A stretch of DNA of 64,000 bases from Pseudomonas tohonis (GTDB lineage: Bacteria; Pseudomonadota; Gammaproteobacteria; Pseudomonadales; Pseudomonadaceae): the NCBI RefSeq assembly GCF_012767755.2, contig NZ_AP023189.1:3040001-3104000 (forward strand), in the 5' to 3' direction. Shown here piece after piece: positions 34,179 through 44,157 of the stretch (positions are counted from its first letter, which is position 1; every line of letters starts with the position of its first letter). A program made the translations under genes and the position numbers. The notes below the pieces were generated by a model, which did no database searches, was not told where the DNA came from, and worked only from the letters and a program-made list of their open reading frames with translations.

Positions 34179-36377
34179 TCAGTTGGCAGCCGCTGCCCTG
34201 GCCCGCGCCGCATGCAGCTTCTTGTAGCTGTCGACCAGGCGCTGGTGGCGGTCCAGCCCTTCCAGCTTCAGGCTGGTGGGCGTCAGGCCGTGGAAGCGCA
34301 CGCTGCCCTCCAGCGAGCCCAGCACCGCGTCCATGCGCTCGTTGCCGAACATGCGGCGGAAGTTGGCCTCGTAGTCGGCCATGTCCAGGTCGCCGTCCAG
34401 GGTCACTTCCAGCGCCGCGTTCAGGGCCTGGTAGAAGAGGCCGCGCTCGACGGTGTTGTCGTTGTACTGGAGGAAGGCTTCCACCAGTTCCTTGGCGTCT
34501 TCGAATTTCTTCAGCGCCAGGTGGATCAGCAGCTTCAGCTCCAGGATGGTCAGCTGGCCCCAGACGGTGTTGTCGTCGAACTCGATGCCGATCAGCGTGG
34601 TGATGTCGGTGTAGTCGTCGACCTCGGTGTTGTTCAGGTTGCGCAGCAGCGATTTCAGCTCGCGGTCGCTCAGGCGGTGCAGGTTGAGGATGTCGGCGCG
34701 GAACAGCAGGGCCTTGTTGGTGTTGTCCCAGATCAGGTCCTCCACCGGGTAGATCTCCGAGTAGCCGGGCACGAGGATGCGGCAGGCGTTGGCGCCGAGG
34801 TCGTCGTAGACCGCCATGTAGACCTCCTTGCCCATGTCTTCGAGGATGCCGAACAGGGTGGCGGCCTCCTCGGCGTTGCCGTCCTCGCCCTGGCTGGAGA
34901 AGTCCCACTCGACGAATTCGAAGTCGGCCCTGGCGCTGAAGAAGCGCCAGGACACCACGCCGCTGGAGTCGATGAAGTGCTCGACGAAGTTGTTCGGCTC
35001 GGTCAGCGCGTGGCTTTCGAAGGTCGGCTGCGGCAGGTCGTTGAGGCCCTCGAAGCTGCGCCCCTGGAGCAGCTCGGTGAGGCTGCGCTCCAGCGCCACT
35101 TCGAAGCTCGGGTGGGCGCCGAAGGAGGCGAACACGCCGCCGGTGCGCGGGTTCATCAGGGTCACGCACATCACCGGGAATTCACCGCCCAGGGAGGCGT
35201 CCTTCACCAGCACGGGGAAGCCCTGCTCCTCCAGGCCCTGGATGCCGGCGAGGATGCCGGGGTACTTGGCCAGCACGGCCTGGGGCACGTCCGGCAGGGC
35301 CAGCTCGCCTTCGAGGATCTCGCGCTTGACCGCCCGCTCGAAGATCTCCGACAGGCACTGCACCTGGGCTTCGGCCAGGGTGTTGCCGGCGCTCATGCCG
35401 TTGCTGAGGTAGAGGTTCTCGATCAGGTTGGACGGGAAGTACACCGTCTCGCCGTCGGACTGGCGCACGAAGGGCAGGGAGCAGATGCCGCGCGCGGTGT
35501 TGCCGGAGTTGGTGTCGTACAGGTGCGAGCCGCGCAGCTCGCCGTCCGGGTTGTAGATCGCCAGGCAGTGCTCGTCGAGGATCTCGGCCGGCAGGGCGTC
35601 CTTCGGGCCGGGCTTGAACCAGCGCTCGTTCGGGTAGTGGACGAAGTCGGCGTTGGCGATGTCCTCGCCCCAGAACTGGTCGTTGTAGAAGAAGTTGCAG
35701 TTCAGCCGCTCGATGAACTCGCCCAGGGCCGAGGCCAGGGCGCTTTCCTTGGTCGAGCCCTTGCCGTTGGTGAAGCACATCGGCGAGCTGGCGTCGCGTA
35801 TGTGCAGCGACCAGACGTTGGGCACGATGTTGCGCCAGGAGGCGATCTCGATCTTCATGCCCAGCCCGGCGAGCAGGCCGGAGAGGTTGGCGATGGTCTC
35901 TTCCAGCGGCAGGTCCTTGCCGTGGATGCAGGTGCGCTGGCCGCTACTGGTGGGGATCAGCAGCGCCTGGGCGTCGGCGTCGAGGTTCTCCACCTCTTCG
36001 ATGATGAACTCGGGGCCCTGCTGCACCACCTTCTTCACCGTGCAGCGGTCGATGGAGCGGAGGATGCCCAGGCGGTCCTTCTCGGAAATGTCGGCCGGCA
36101 GTTCCACCTGGATCTTGAAGATCTGCGCGTAGCGGTTCTCCGGGTCGACGATGTTGTTCTGCGACAGGCGGATGTTGTCGGTGGGGATGTCGCGGGTCTG
36201 GCAGTACAGCTTGACGAAGTACGCCGCGCACAGGGCCGAGGAGGCCAGGAAGTAGTCGAACGGCCCCGGCGCCGAGCCGTCGCCCTTGTAGCGGATCGGC
36301 TGGTCGGCGATCACCGTGAAGTCGTCGAACTTGGCTTCGAGGCGGAGGTTGTCGAGAAAATTGACCTTGATTTCCAT
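34179..36377 (-). CDS. ycaO: OsmC domain-YcaO domain fusion protein
   Basis: A 732-residue protein. Residues 1-145 are an OsmC-like domain (GDGSAPGPFDYFLASSALCAAYFVKLYC, with the conserved Cys). Residues about 185-580 are a YcaO domain (GKGSTKESALASALGEFIERLNCNFF; NGMSAGNTLAEAQVQCLSEIFERAVK), which uses ATP to activate amide backbones; the acidic ATP-binding residues are in ALGEFIER and LSEIFERA. The C-terminal 130 residues are helical and TPR-like (LILELKLLIHLALKKFEDAKELVEAFLQ). E. coli YcaO (586 residues) is linked to ribosomal protein S12 beta-methylthiolation and lacks the OsmC part. No azoline-peptide genes are nearby, so this is the non-RiPP type. Confidence 0.88.
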   Translation of the reverse strand: MEIKVNFLDNLRLEAKFDDFTVIADQPIRYKGDGSAPGPFDYFLASSALCAAYFVKLYCQTRDIPTDNIRLSQNNIVDPENRYAQIFKIQVELPADISEKDRLGILRSIDRCTVKKVVQQGPEFIIEEVENLDADAQALLIPTSSGQRTCIHGKDLPLEETIANLSGLLAGLGMKIEIASWRNIVPNVWSLHIRDASSPMCFTNGKGSTKESALASALGEFIERLNCNFFYNDQFWGEDIANADFVHYPNERWFKPGPKDALPAEILDEHCLAIYNPDGELRGSHLYDTNSGNTARGICSLPFVRQSDGETVYFPSNLIENLYLSNGMSAGNTLAEAQVQCLSEIFERAVKREILEGELALPDVPQAVLAKYPGILAGIQGLEEQGFPVLVKDASLGGEFPVMCVTLMNPRTGGVFASFGAHPSFEVALERSLTELLQGRSFEGLNDLPQPTFESHALTEPNNFVEHFIDSSGVVSWRFFSARADFEFVEWDFSSQGEDGNAEEAATLFGILEDMGKEVYMAVYDDLGANACRILVPGYSEIYPVEDLIWDNTNKALLFRADILNLHRLSDRELKSLLRNLNNTEVDDYTDITTLIGIEFDDNTVWGQLTILELKLLIHLALKKFEDAKELVEAFLQYNDNTVERGLFYQALNAALEVTLDGDLDMADYEANFRRMFGNERMDAVLGSLEGSVRFHGLTPTSLKLEGLDRHQRLVDSYKKLHAARARAAAAN

Positions 36378-36510
36378 GCGGGATACCGGCGTAAGGAGTC
36401 GAGCGGTGAAGGAGGGCGGTGTGGCCAGGCGGGCAGTTTACGCCGGGCGGCGCGTGATGCCTTCCTTTCAGGGGGACGGCATGGAAGCCGTCCGCCCGAC
36501 GGAAGTCAAC

Positions 36511-36526
36511 CCCCGGAACGCCGGGG
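36511..36526 (-). terminator. Hairpin after the GlxA-type regulator
   Basis: CCCCGG / CCGGGG with a four-base loop, starting 5 bp past the regulator's stop in its direction of transcription. No proper T tract, so tentative. Confidence 0.35.
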
Positions 36527-36531
36527 CGCGG

Positions 36532-37494
36532 TCATGAGGCCCGCGAAAAGCGCTTGCGGAAGGCTGCCGGGGAAATGCCGACACGCTGGCCGAACAGGCG
36601 ACGGAAGGAGTTGCTGTCCTCGTAGCCCACACGGCTGGTGATCTCGTCGAAGCCCAGGCGCGTGGTCTCCAGCAACTGCTTGGCCTTCTCCAGGCGCAAG
36701 GCCTGGAGGTAGGCCAGCGGCGTGGAGCCGGTGGCGTCCTTGAAGCGCCGCTTGAAGTTGCGCACGCCGAAACCGAAGCGCGCGGCGAGTTCGTCGATGC
36801 CCAGCGGGGCGGTGAAGTGGGCCTCCATCCAGTCCTGTACGCGCAGCACCGCCTCGTCGCCATGGCCACGCGGCATCGACCAGCTGACATAGACGGATTG
36901 CTCGCTGCGCGTGCCGTCGATCAGCAGGTAGCGGCTGCACTGCTGGGCCAGCTCGCGCGAGGCGAAGCGGCGGATCAGGTGCAGCAGCAGGTCCATGGCC
37001 GCGCTCGCGCCGGCGCTGCTGATGAGGCGGCCGTCCTCGCAGATGATGCGCCGCTCGTCCAGCCGGACCTCCGGGTAGCGACGGCGCAACAGGCCGGCGA
37101 AGGCCCAGTGGGTGGTGGCCTCGATGCCGTCGAGCAGCCCGGTGTCGGCGAGCATGAAGCTTGCCGTGCACATCGATGCGATGACCGCCCCCTGTCCGTG
37201 CTGGCGGCGCAGCCAGGCGCGATACCGTTCGAAAGCCGGCAGGGCCTCGCGCAGGCTGAAGAGGAAGCCGGGAATCAGCACCAGGTCGGTTCGCGCCACG
37301 TCATCGAGTGCGGCGTCCACCGCCATGGTCCGTCCCGAGGCGTTGGCCACCGGCTGCCCGTCCAGCGAAGCCACGCTCAGGGTGAATGGCGCGGGGGCGG
37401 GGGCGGCGAAGCGATTGGCCGCATCCAGTATCTCCAGCGCCAGGGCGGCGCTGGCGTGCGAGCTGTACTGGGCGAGCAGGAGCGTGACGTGCAT
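36532..37494 (-). CDS. GlxA-type AraC-family transcriptional regulator
   Basis: A 320-residue regulator: N-terminal DJ-1/PfpI domain (MHVTLLLAQYSSHASAALALEILDAANRF, TDLVLIPGFLFSL, IASMCTASFMLADTGLLDG with the nucleophile-position Cys) and C-terminal AraC HTH (IDELAARFGFGVRNFKRRFKDATGSTPLAYLQ, FDEITSRVGYEDSNSFRRLFGQRVGISPAAFRKRF). The start at 37494 has AAGAGAATCCCC upstream; an in-frame ATG six codons earlier is less typical. It is divergent from the thioesterase gene 108 bp away and may control it. Confidence 0.87.
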   Translation of the reverse strand: MHVTLLLAQYSSHASAALALEILDAANRFAAPAPAPFTLSVASLDGQPVANASGRTMAVDAALDDVARTDLVLIPGFLFSLREALPAFERYRAWLRRQHGQGAVIASMCTASFMLADTGLLDGIEATTHWAFAGLLRRRYPEVRLDERRIICEDGRLISSAGASAAMDLLLHLIRRFASRELAQQCSRYLLIDGTRSEQSVYVSWSMPRGHGDEAVLRVQDWMEAHFTAPLGIDELAARFGFGVRNFKRRFKDATGSTPLAYLQALRLEKAKQLLETTRLGFDEITSRVGYEDSNSFRRLFGQRVGISPAAFRKRFSRAS

Positions 37495-37602
37495 GGGGAT
37501 TCTCTTGCGCAAGTCGCATGGTATTAGTCATTTGTGCACCTACCTTATCGCAACCGCGCGCTCTAGAGTGCGGCACTCGTCGTTCAAACAGGTGTTCGCT
37601 AG

Positions 37603-38148
37603 ATGAACCTATGGTTTCGCCTTCTGTTGATGCTGCTGCGCCGCCCCTGGCGCAAACCCGTACACGGGCTCGCCACCACCGTGGTGCGGCTGCGCGTATG
37701 GCCGCTGGACCTGGACCTCAACCGGCATGTCACCAATGGCCGCTATTTCACCCTGGCCGACATCGGGCGGATGGATTACGTACTGCGCAGCGGCGCCTAT
37801 CGCGTGGCGTTGCGGCATCGCGCGCTGCCCATCGTGGGGGATGTGTGGGGCAAGTTCCGCCGCGAGCTGAAGCTGTTCGAGCGCTTCGAGGTCCACTCGC
37901 GGATGCTGGGCTGGGACGAGAAGTGGAGCTTCATGGAGCACCGCTTCGTCAAGGACCAGCGGGTGATTGCGGTGGTGGTGATGCGGGGGCTGTTCCGCGG
38001 CCCCAAGGGCACCGTGGCGCCCGCTGAGTTCGCGCGTGAACTGGGTGTGGACGAATCGCCGGCGTTGCCAGGGTGGCTGCAGGACTGGTCGGCCAGTTGC
38101 GACGGCCTGAGCGAGCACCTGCGCGAGGCGGAGGCGCCGCTGCGATAG
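37603..38148 (+). CDS. Hot-dog fold acyl-CoA thioesterase (4HBT_2 type)
   Basis: A 181-residue protein with a basic hydrophobic start and the motif DLDLNRHVTNGRYFTLADIGRMDYVL; the Asp and Asn-His of this stretch are the active-site region of 4-hydroxybenzoyl-CoA-type thioesterases. AGGTGTTCGCTAG precedes the ATG. It would hydrolyse acyl-CoA; preferred chain unknown. Divergent from the GlxA-type regulator. Confidence 0.82.
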   Translation: MNLWFRLLLMLLRRPWRKPVHGLATTVVRLRVWPLDLDLNRHVTNGRYFTLADIGRMDYVLRSGAYRVALRHRALPIVGDVWGKFRRELKLFERFEVHSRMLGWDEKWSFMEHRFVKDQRVIAVVVMRGLFRGPKGTVAPAEFARELGVDESPALPGWLQDWSASCDGLSEHLREAEAPLR

Positions 38149-38195
38149 CGGCGGCATGGGGTCACCGGATTCTGGCCGCAGCCCCCAAGGCTGCG

Positions 38196-38747
38196 TCAGC
38201 GGCCCGTACAGGGCAGGCTCATGGTCACGTAAGAGAAGTCGCGCCCATCGATCCTGAACATGTGCGGGATTTCCCCCACCTGGACGAACCCCGCCCGTCG
38301 ATACAGGGCGATGGCTGCCTGATTGGTACCGAGCACCTGCAGATCGATCCATTCCAGGAGGTCCGTGCTGGCGGCCCAGTGTCTGGCGTGATGGATCAGC
38401 GCCGCCCCCAGCCCTTGTCGCCTCCAGGTTCGATGGACCCCCATGCCCAGCAGGCAGCGGTGTGCCGTATAGCGCTCGCTATGCCCTCGCAGATCGATAT
38501 GCCCGAGAATCTCGCCGGCGGGGCCGCGCGCGACCCACGCACGGCGCCAGCCTGGCGTACCGACGGGCATCTCCAGGCCGGCGCGGAACGCCTGCTCCCG
38601 CTCCTGCGGATAAGACGAATGGCTGCGTGAGAGCGGTTGAAAGTAACCCACCTCTGGCGTTCCGTTCTCTTGCAGATGCTCGTTCAGGTAGTCGATGAAT
38701 GCCCCGAAGTCCGAGGGGGGAAGGGCTTCTATGGGAGGTGTCTGCAT
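38196..38747 (-). CDS. GNAT family N-acetyltransferase
   Basis: A 183-residue protein starting MQTPPIEALPPSDFGAFIDYL. The acetyl-CoA loop is GMGVHRTWRRQGLGAALIHHA and motif B is NQAAIALYRRAGFVQVGEI. An upstream ATG at 38780 is in frame but gives an atypical start. The substrate is unknown. Convergent with the thioesterase gene. Confidence 0.83.
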   Translation of the reverse strand: MQTPPIEALPPSDFGAFIDYLNEHLQENGTPEVGYFQPLSRSHSSYPQEREQAFRAGLEMPVGTPGWRRAWVARGPAGEILGHIDLRGHSERYTAHRCLLGMGVHRTWRRQGLGAALIHHARHWAASTDLLEWIDLQVLGTNQAAIALYRRAGFVQVGEIPHMFRIDGRDFSYVTMSLPCTGR

Positions 38748-38913
38748 GGCATCCGCTGCTCGTTGTGCTGATCGCCTCAAGATTCACCCAGCCGGCTGTC
38801 AGGATCAATGCCTCGGCAGCGCGCGAGGGCGAGCACTGGTCGGCGGTAATTTCCTCGCCGGACGCTAACATCCGCGCCAGAACGCCCCCTCCAGCCATTG
38901 CGGACTTCACCTG

Positions 38914-39435
38914 ATGAAATTGCGCCTGCTGCCCCTCAGCCTGCTTCTCGCCTCTTCCCTGACCCTCGCCGCCGACCCGGAACCGGTGCCCAAGGCGCTG
39001 GAGGAGCAGGTCGGGCGCCTGGTGGAGCTGCTCAGGGACAGCTACGCCACCGGCTACCCGGAGGCGACCATGACCCAGACCCTGGATACCGGCGAGGAAA
39101 GCCAGGTCACCCTGGCGGTGTTCACCGTCGAAGGCTTCGGCATGGGCAACAACTACGCCCAGTTCCTGGCGGCCTTCACCCCGGAGGCGAACGAAGAGGG
39201 CGTGCCGCACTACAGCCTGATCGACGTGGTGCGCATCGGTGGCGACAGCTGGCGCTCGATCGAGAAGCTCAACGCCCGGCTGGTCAGTGACCCCGCAGGC
39301 GACAAGACCCTGATCGACATCCCGGTGATGGAGAACACCGATGACGATTCGCCGAACTTCCCGACCCGTGCCGGCGTGATCCACCTGTCCCTGGACGACT
39401 CCTCCCAGGCCACCCGCCTGCTGGAACTGAAGTGA
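38914..39435 (+). CDS. Exported protein of unknown function
   Basis: A 173-residue protein with a signal peptide (MKLRLLPLSLLLASSLTLAA). The mature part alternates strand-like stretches (ESQVTLAVFTVEGFGMGNNYAQFLAAFTP; HYSLIDVVRIGGDSWRSIEKL) and ends with a strand-rich region (AGVIHLSLDDSSQATRLLELK), suggesting a small periplasmic beta domain. No recognised family. A small zinc-ribbon membrane protein gene follows 37 bp later. Confidence 0.75.
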   Translation: MKLRLLPLSLLLASSLTLAADPEPVPKALEEQVGRLVELLRDSYATGYPEATMTQTLDTGEESQVTLAVFTVEGFGMGNNYAQFLAAFTPEANEEGVPHYSLIDVVRIGGDSWRSIEKLNARLVSDPAGDKTLIDIPVMENTDDDSPNFPTRAGVIHLSLDDSSQATRLLELK

Positions 39436-39472
39436 CCCCGGCCGTGTGCATCCCCGGCCGCGGTGGCCGGCC

Positions 39473-39706
39473 ATGAAGGTCTGTGACCACTGCGGGTTCC
39501 TCGTCTTCGAGGTGCACCGCCCGTGCGTGCGATGCGCCGAGGACGCGCGGCTGGCGCTGGAGGCCCAGGTGCAGAGGCCCAGGCCGTCCGTGCTGACGAA
39601 GGTCCTGAAATGGCTGTTCATCGGCATCGCGGTGCTGGGCCTCGCCGCTGCGGGCGGGATCGCCTGGATCCTGCATTCGCTCGGACCGATGCCCTCGTTC
39701 GGTTGA
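39473..39706 (+). CDS. Small zinc-ribbon membrane protein
   Basis: A 77-residue protein. Residues 3-24 carry two Cys pairs (CDHCG and CVRCA) that could bind one zinc, then a charged linker and one transmembrane helix (WLFIGIAVLGLAAAGGIAWIL). Start at 39473 has only a weak GGTGG upstream; coding potential is supported by the ordered ribbon-plus-helix layout. Function unknown. Confidence 0.6.
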   Translation: MKVCDHCGFLVFEVHRPCVRCAEDARLALEAQVQRPRPSVLTKVLKWLFIGIAVLGLAAAGGIAWILHSLGPMPSFG

Positions 39707-39740
39707 TGGCGGCCAGCGGGCACCGCCGACACGGCAGGCG

Positions 39741-40508
39741 CTAGGCCCGCACCCAGCGCTGGCGGGTCCAGCCACTCAGGGCGTCGACCGCGAGCACCAG
39801 CACCAGCATGGCCAGGATCACGGTGCTGGCGCGGGCTTCCTGGAACAGGCTGAGGCTGACATAGAGCATCTGCCCCAGGCCGCCGGCGCCGACGAAGCCA
39901 AGCACGCTGGCCATGCGGATGTTGTTTTCCCAGCGGTACAGCGAGTAGGCCAGCAACTGCGGCCACAGATTGGGCAGGGTGCCGTAGCAGAACGCCGCGA
40001 CCTGGCCGCCGCCTTGCAGGCGAATGGCTTCGGCCGGGGCGCTCGGCGTGTTCTCCAGCGCCTCGGCGAACAGGCGGCCGAGCACGCCCGCCGTGTGCAG
40101 GGCCAGGGCCAGAGTGCCGGCGTTGGGCCCGAGGCCGGCGGCGAGCACCATCAGCGCCGCCCATACCAGCTCGGGTATCGCCCTCAGGCCATTGAGCAGC
40201 AGGCGGGTCAGGCCCTGCGCCAGCGTGCCGAAGCGCCCGGCGGCGGGCAGCGCCAGCAGCAGGCCCAGCAGTGCGGCGAGCAGCGTGCCCAGGGCCGACA
40301 TGGCCAGGGTCTCCAGCGCGCCCCGGGCGATGGCCAGCAGGTGGGAGTCGCTGAGGTCGGGCTGCAGGAAGCGCATCACGTACGCCCCCATCTGCTTGAG
40401 GTTCCCCGCCTCACCCAGGGCCGGCAGGTCCAGGCCCAGGTAGAGGAAGGAGGCGATGACGGCGGCGAGGATCGCCAGCAGCAGGGTGGTGTCGACCAGG
40501 CGCTTCAT
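39741..40508 (-). CDS. ABC transporter permease, PhnE type, second permease (putative selenium/phosphonate-type uptake)
   Basis: A 255-residue inner-membrane protein with about six helices. The permease signature is in LEASAPAEAIRLQGGGQ-like form (ENTPSAPAEAIRLQGG) followed by [18 protein letters not shown], typical of PhnE. It starts with an ATGA overlap on the first permease. Together with 40505-42971 it forms a complete ABC importer (binding protein, ATPase, two permeases). See the binding protein for the predicted substrate. Confidence 0.87.
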   Translation of the reverse strand: MKRLVDTTLLLAILAAVIASFLYLGLDLPALGEAGNLKQMGAYVMRFLQPDLSDSHLLAIARGALETLAMSALGTLLAALLGLLLALPAAGRFGTLAQGLTRLLLNGLRAIPELVWAALMVLAAGLGPNAGTLALALHTAGVLGRLFAEALENTPSAPAEAIRLQGGGQVAAFCYGTLPNLWPQLLAYSLYRWENNIRMASVLGFVGAGGLGQMLYVSLSLFQEARASTVILAMLVLVLAVDALSGWTRQRWVRA

Positions 40509-41332
40509 GCCAGCCTCCCACGCAGCACGCGGCTGAGCAGGTCCGCCAGCAGCACCAGCAGGAGGAAGGTCAGCAGCATGCTCGCCACCTCGCCGCCAGC
40601 GAACATGCGCAGCGACAGGTCGATCTGCTGACCCAGCCCGCCCGCGCCGACGAACCCCATCACCACCGAGGCGCGGATGGCGCACTCCCAGCGGTACACG
40701 GTGTAGGAGGTCAGCTCGGCAGCGGCGTTCGGCAGCAGCCCGTAGAGGAAGGCGCCCAGGCGCCCGGCGCCGCCCTGCAGCAGGGCGTGCATGGGGCGCT
40801 GGTCGACCGATTCGAGGATTTCCGCATAGACCTTGCCGAGCATGCCGGCATAGGTGATGGCGATGGCCAGCACGCCTGCGGTCGGGCCGAGGCCCACGGC
40901 CCGCACGAACAGCAGTGCCCAGACGATTTCCGGCACGCTGCGCAGGACGATGAGCAGCCCCCGGACCGGCCAGCGCAACGCCCGGCCGAGCACGCCGGGA
41001 TGGCCGCCCCGGGAGGCCGCCGACAGCGACAGGGCACGGCTGGCGAGCAGCCCGGCGGGCACCGCGACCAGCAGCGCCAGGACCATGCCGGCGGTGGCGA
41101 TGGCCAGGGTCTGCAGGGTGGCGTCCAGCAGCAGCTTCAGGAAGGCCGGGTCGTGTGCAGGTGGCCAGAAGCCGGCGAGAAAGCGGCCCATCTCGCTCTG
41201 GCTGTCCGCGGCCAGGAGCACGCCGGGGTCCAGTTCGGCCAGGCGGATGCCGGGCCACAGCAGGGCCACCGCCAGCAGCGCCAGCAGCAGGCGGGGCAGG
41301 GTGGCGGGGTCGCGGTGATCGGCTCTCAGCAT
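40505..41332 (-). CDS. ABC transporter permease, PhnE type, first permease
   Basis: A 275-residue paralogue of the following permease. Shared hallmarks: [40 protein letters not shown] (EAA-like loop) and [22 protein letters not shown]. It overlaps the ATPase gene by 7 bp and the second permease by 4 bp, indicating coupled translation. The two different permeases probably form a heterodimer. Confidence 0.88.
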   Translation of the reverse strand: MLRADHRDPATLPRLLLALLAVALLWPGIRLAELDPGVLLAADSQSEMGRFLAGFWPPAHDPAFLKLLLDATLQTLAIATAGMVLALLVAVPAGLLASRALSLSAASRGGHPGVLGRALRWPVRGLLIVLRSVPEIVWALLFVRAVGLGPTAGVLAIAITYAGMLGKVYAEILESVDQRPMHALLQGGAGRLGAFLYGLLPNAAAELTSYTVYRWECAIRASVVMGFVGAGGLGQQIDLSLRMFAGGEVASMLLTFLLLVLLADLLSRVLRGRLA

Positions 41333-42123
41333 CGGGGAATCTGCAACTGCAGGGTCACGGCCTGGGGCTGCGGAGACTGCAACTGCTCATTGGCGTAGAG
41401 GGCGTCGAGCAGCGCCTGGTCGACCTCGCCGGCCGGCCGATCGAAGGCGATGCGCCCCTCGCGCACGCCGACGATGCGCGGGAAGTGCGACAGGGCGAGT
41501 TCGACGGCATGCAGGCTGGCCACCAGCGTCATGCCATGGGCCTCGGCGTGCTGGCAGAGCACGCGCATCGTGTGGTCCGCGAGCACCGGGTCCATCGCGG
41601 AAACCGGCTCGTCCGCGAGCAGGAGCTCCGGCGCCTGGTACAGCGCCCGGGCGATGCCGACGCGTTGCAGCTGCCCACCCGACAACTGCTGGCACTGGGC
41701 GAACAGCTTGTCGGCCAGGTCCAGGCGCGCCAGCGCGGCGCGCGCACCGGGGATGTCCAGCGGATGCAGCAGGTTGAGCAGGCTGCGGCCCAGCCCCCAT
41801 TGGCCGAGCTTGCCGGCGAGCACGGCGGTGACCACCCGCTGCCGGGGCGGCAGCGGTGGCGACTGGTGGATCAGGGCGATGCGTGAGCGCAGATGCTGCC
41901 GGGCACGGGAGGACAGCTGCCAGGGGTTCTGCCCGAGCGCCTCCACCTGGCCCGCGCTCGGCTGCAGGGCGCTGGCGAGCAGGTTCAGCAGGCTGGATTT
42001 GCCTGCGCCGGAGGGGCCGATGATGGCGACCCGTTCTCCGCTGGCGATGCGCAGGTCGATGCCGCGCAGGGCGTGGACCCCATTGCCGTGCTGCAGGCAG
42101 GCGCCTTCCAGGCGCAGGCTCAT
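41326..42123 (-). CDS. ABC transporter ATP-binding protein, PhnC type
   Basis: A 265-residue ATPase with Walker [10 protein letters not shown] (residues about 35-43), the ABC signature LSGGQLQR, Walker [14 protein letters not shown] and the switch His in SLHAVELAL. Closest in style to PhnC of phosphonate importers. The ATG overlaps the stop of the binding-protein gene (ATGA). Confidence 0.9.
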   Translation of the reverse strand: MSLRLEGACLQHGNGVHALRGIDLRIASGERVAIIGPSGAGKSSLLNLLASALQPSAGQVEALGQNPWQLSSRARQHLRSRIALIHQSPPLPPRQRVVTAVLAGKLGQWGLGRSLLNLLHPLDIPGARAALARLDLADKLFAQCQQLSGGQLQRVGIARALYQAPELLLADEPVSAMDPVLADHTMRVLCQHAEAHGMTLVASLHAVELALSHFPRIVGVREGRIAFDRPAGEVDQALLDALYANEQLQSPQPQAVTLQLQIPRC

Positions 42124-42971
42124 TTCAGCAGGTCGGCGGCGCGGGCGGCTTCCTCGATGCCCTTGTAGTTGTCCGGGGTGGTCTCGATGAAGCGGCTGGC
42201 GGCCTGCAGGTCGAGGATCGCCTTGTGCTCGGGGTTGGCCGGGTCGAGGGCGAGGAAGGCCTTCCTGATCTTCTCGGCGAGGGCCGGGTCGAGGGTGCCG
42301 CGCACGGTCCAGTTGTAGTCGTAGTAGGCCGGTGTGGTGGCGAACACCCTGACCTTGGCGGTGTCGACCTTGCCGGCGGCGACCAGCTTGTCCCACACGC
42401 TGGCGTTCAGCACGCCGCCGTCCACCTTGCCGGCCTGGACCCAGGCGGCGGTGGCGTCATGGGCGCCGGAATAGCCGATGCGGCTGAAGTACTGCTCGGG
42501 CTTGATGCCGTCCTTGAGCATGAAGTAGCGCGGCATCAGGCTGCCCGAGGTCGAGGAGATGGAGCCGAAGGCGAAGGTCTTGCCCTTGAGGTCGGCCAGC
42601 GACTTCACCTCCGGGTTGGCGGTGATGAACTTGCTGGTGAACTGCGCATCCTGCTCGCGCTGCACCAGCGGGATGGCGTTGCCGGTCTTCAGGCGCACCT
42701 GGACGAACGTGAAGCCGCCCAGCCAGGCCAGGTCCAGGCGGTCGGTGGCCAGGGCCTCGACCACCGCCGGGTAGTCGGCGACCGGGACGAACTGGACCTT
42801 CATGCCCAGCGTCTTCTCCAGGTAGGCGCCCAGCGGCTCGAACTTGCGCAGCAGCTCGGTGGGGGCTTCGTCGGGGATGGCGCTGACGCGCAGCACGTCG
42901 GCGGCCTGGGTGGCCAGCGTGGACAGGGACAGGGCGAGGCCGGCAGTGGCGGCCAGGATGCGCTTGAGCAT
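42120..42971 (-). CDS. PhnD-like substrate-binding protein, putative selenate/selenium ABC transporter
   Basis: A 283-residue periplasmic protein with a signal peptide ([24 protein letters not shown]) and a PhnD-type fold ([75 protein letters not shown]). Proteins of this kind next to selD are annotated as putative selenate ABC transporter binding proteins (I recall family TIGR04553). The operon is divergent from selD-mnmH, which supports selenium compound uptake. Phosphonate or phosphite remain alternatives, but no phosphonate metabolism genes are present. Confidence 0.85.
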   Translation of the reverse strand: MLKRILAATAGLALSLSTLATQAADVLRVSAIPDEAPTELLRKFEPLGAYLEKTLGMKVQFVPVADYPAVVEALATDRLDLAWLGGFTFVQVRLKTGNAIPLVQREQDAQFTSKFITANPEVKSLADLKGKTFAFGSISSTSGSLMPRYFMLKDGIKPEQYFSRIGYSGAHDATAAWVQAGKVDGGVLNASVWDKLVAAGKVDTAKVRVFATTPAYYDYNWTVRGTLDPALAEKIRKAFLALDPANPEHKAILDLQAASRFIETTPDNYKGIEEAARAADLLK

Positions 42972-43122
42972 GAAGATTCTCCGGTTCAATGGCGGAAAAG
43001 GTTCGCAGTCACGCGCCGTGCGCGCTTGCAGAGGGTAGACGAATCGGCGGCGATTATAGGGATGGAGGTGTGAAAGGCCAGCTTTGCTAAAATCCGCCGC
43101 CATCAGAATCAAGAGGTGTGCA

Positions 43123-44157
43123 ATGAGCGAGCCGATCCGTTTGACCCAGTACAGCCATGGCGCCGGTTGCGGCTGCAAGATCTCCCCCAAGGTGCTGGAC
43201 GTGATCCTGGCCGGCAGCGGCGCACAGAACCTCGACCCGCGCCTGTGGGTCGGCAACGCCTCGCGTGACGACGCCGCGGTGTACGCCCTGGACGAGGAGC
43301 GCGGGGTGGTCTCCACCACCGACTTCTTCATGCCCATCGTCGACGACCCCTTCGACTTCGGCCGCATCGCCGCGACCAACGCGATCAGCGACATCTACGC
43401 CATGGGCGGCGACCCGCTGATGGCCATCGCCATCCTCGGCTGGCCGGTGAACCTGCTGCCGCCGGAGTTGGCCCGCGAGGTGATCCGGGGAGGCCGCGCG
43501 GTGTGCGATGCGGCGGGCATCCCGCTGGCCGGCGGCCACTCGATCGACGCGCCGGAGCCGATCTTCGGCCTGGCCGTGACCGGCGTGGTGAACAAGGCGC
43601 ACATGAAGCGCAACGACACCGCAACCGTCGGTTGCCGGCTCTACCTGACCAAGCCGCTGGGCATCGGCATCCTCACCACCGCCGAGAAGAAGGCCAGGCT
43701 GCGCGAGCAGGACGTCGGCCTGGCGCGGGACTGGATGTGCACCCTGAACACCCCCGGCTCGCGCTTCGGCCGCCTGGCAGGCGTCCGCGCCATGACCGAC
43801 GTCACCGGCTTCGGCCTGCTCGGCCACCTGGTGGAGATGGCCGACGGCGCCGGGCTCACGGCTCGGCTGGATTACGCCAGCGTGCCGCGCCTGCCGGGCG
43901 TCGAGCATTACCTGGCGGAGGGTTGCGTGCCCGGCGGGACGCTGCGCAACTTCGACAGCTATGGCGACCGGATCGCGCCGATCTCCGAGGCGCAGCGGGA
44001 CCTGCTGTGCGACCCGCAGACCAGCGGTGGCCTGCTGGTGGGGGTGGCGCCCGAAGGCGAGACCGAGTTCCTCGCCGTGGCCGCCGAGCTGCGGCTGGAC
44101 CTCTCGCCGATCGGCCAGCTGGTCGAGCGACAGAGACACGCGGTCGAGGTGCTCTGA
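43123..44157 (+). CDS. selD: Selenide, water dikinase (selenophosphate synthetase)
   Basis: A 344-residue enzyme that makes selenophosphate from selenide and ATP. The catalytic pair is C16 and K19 in GAGCGCKIS; the active position is Cys, not selenocysteine. Other conserved segments: [32 protein letters not shown] and [19 protein letters not shown] and [17 protein letters not shown] lies ahead of the ATG at 43123. The stop overlaps the next start (TGATG), so selD and mnmH are coupled. Confidence 0.97.
   Translation: MSEPIRLTQYSHGAGCGCKISPKVLDVILAGSGAQNLDPRLWVGNASRDDAAVYALDEERGVVSTTDFFMPIVDDPFDFGRIAATNAISDIYAMGGDPLMAIAILGWPVNLLPPELAREVIRGGRAVCDAAGIPLAGGHSIDAPEPIFGLAVTGVVNKAHMKRNDTATVGCRLYLTKPLGIGILTTAEKKARLREQDVGLARDWMCTLNTPGSRFGRLAGVRAMTDVTGFGLLGHLVEMADGAGLTARLDYASVPRLPGVEHYLAEGCVPGGTLRNFDSYGDRIAPISEAQRDLLCDPQTSGGLLVGVAPEGETEFLAVAAELRLDLSPIGQLVERQRHAVEVL

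Noticed and set aside
34164..36641. 825-codon plus-strand frame over the OsmC-YcaO gene
   Set aside because: Antisense shadow; repeated Val-Leu-Gln/His composition and no recognisable motif.
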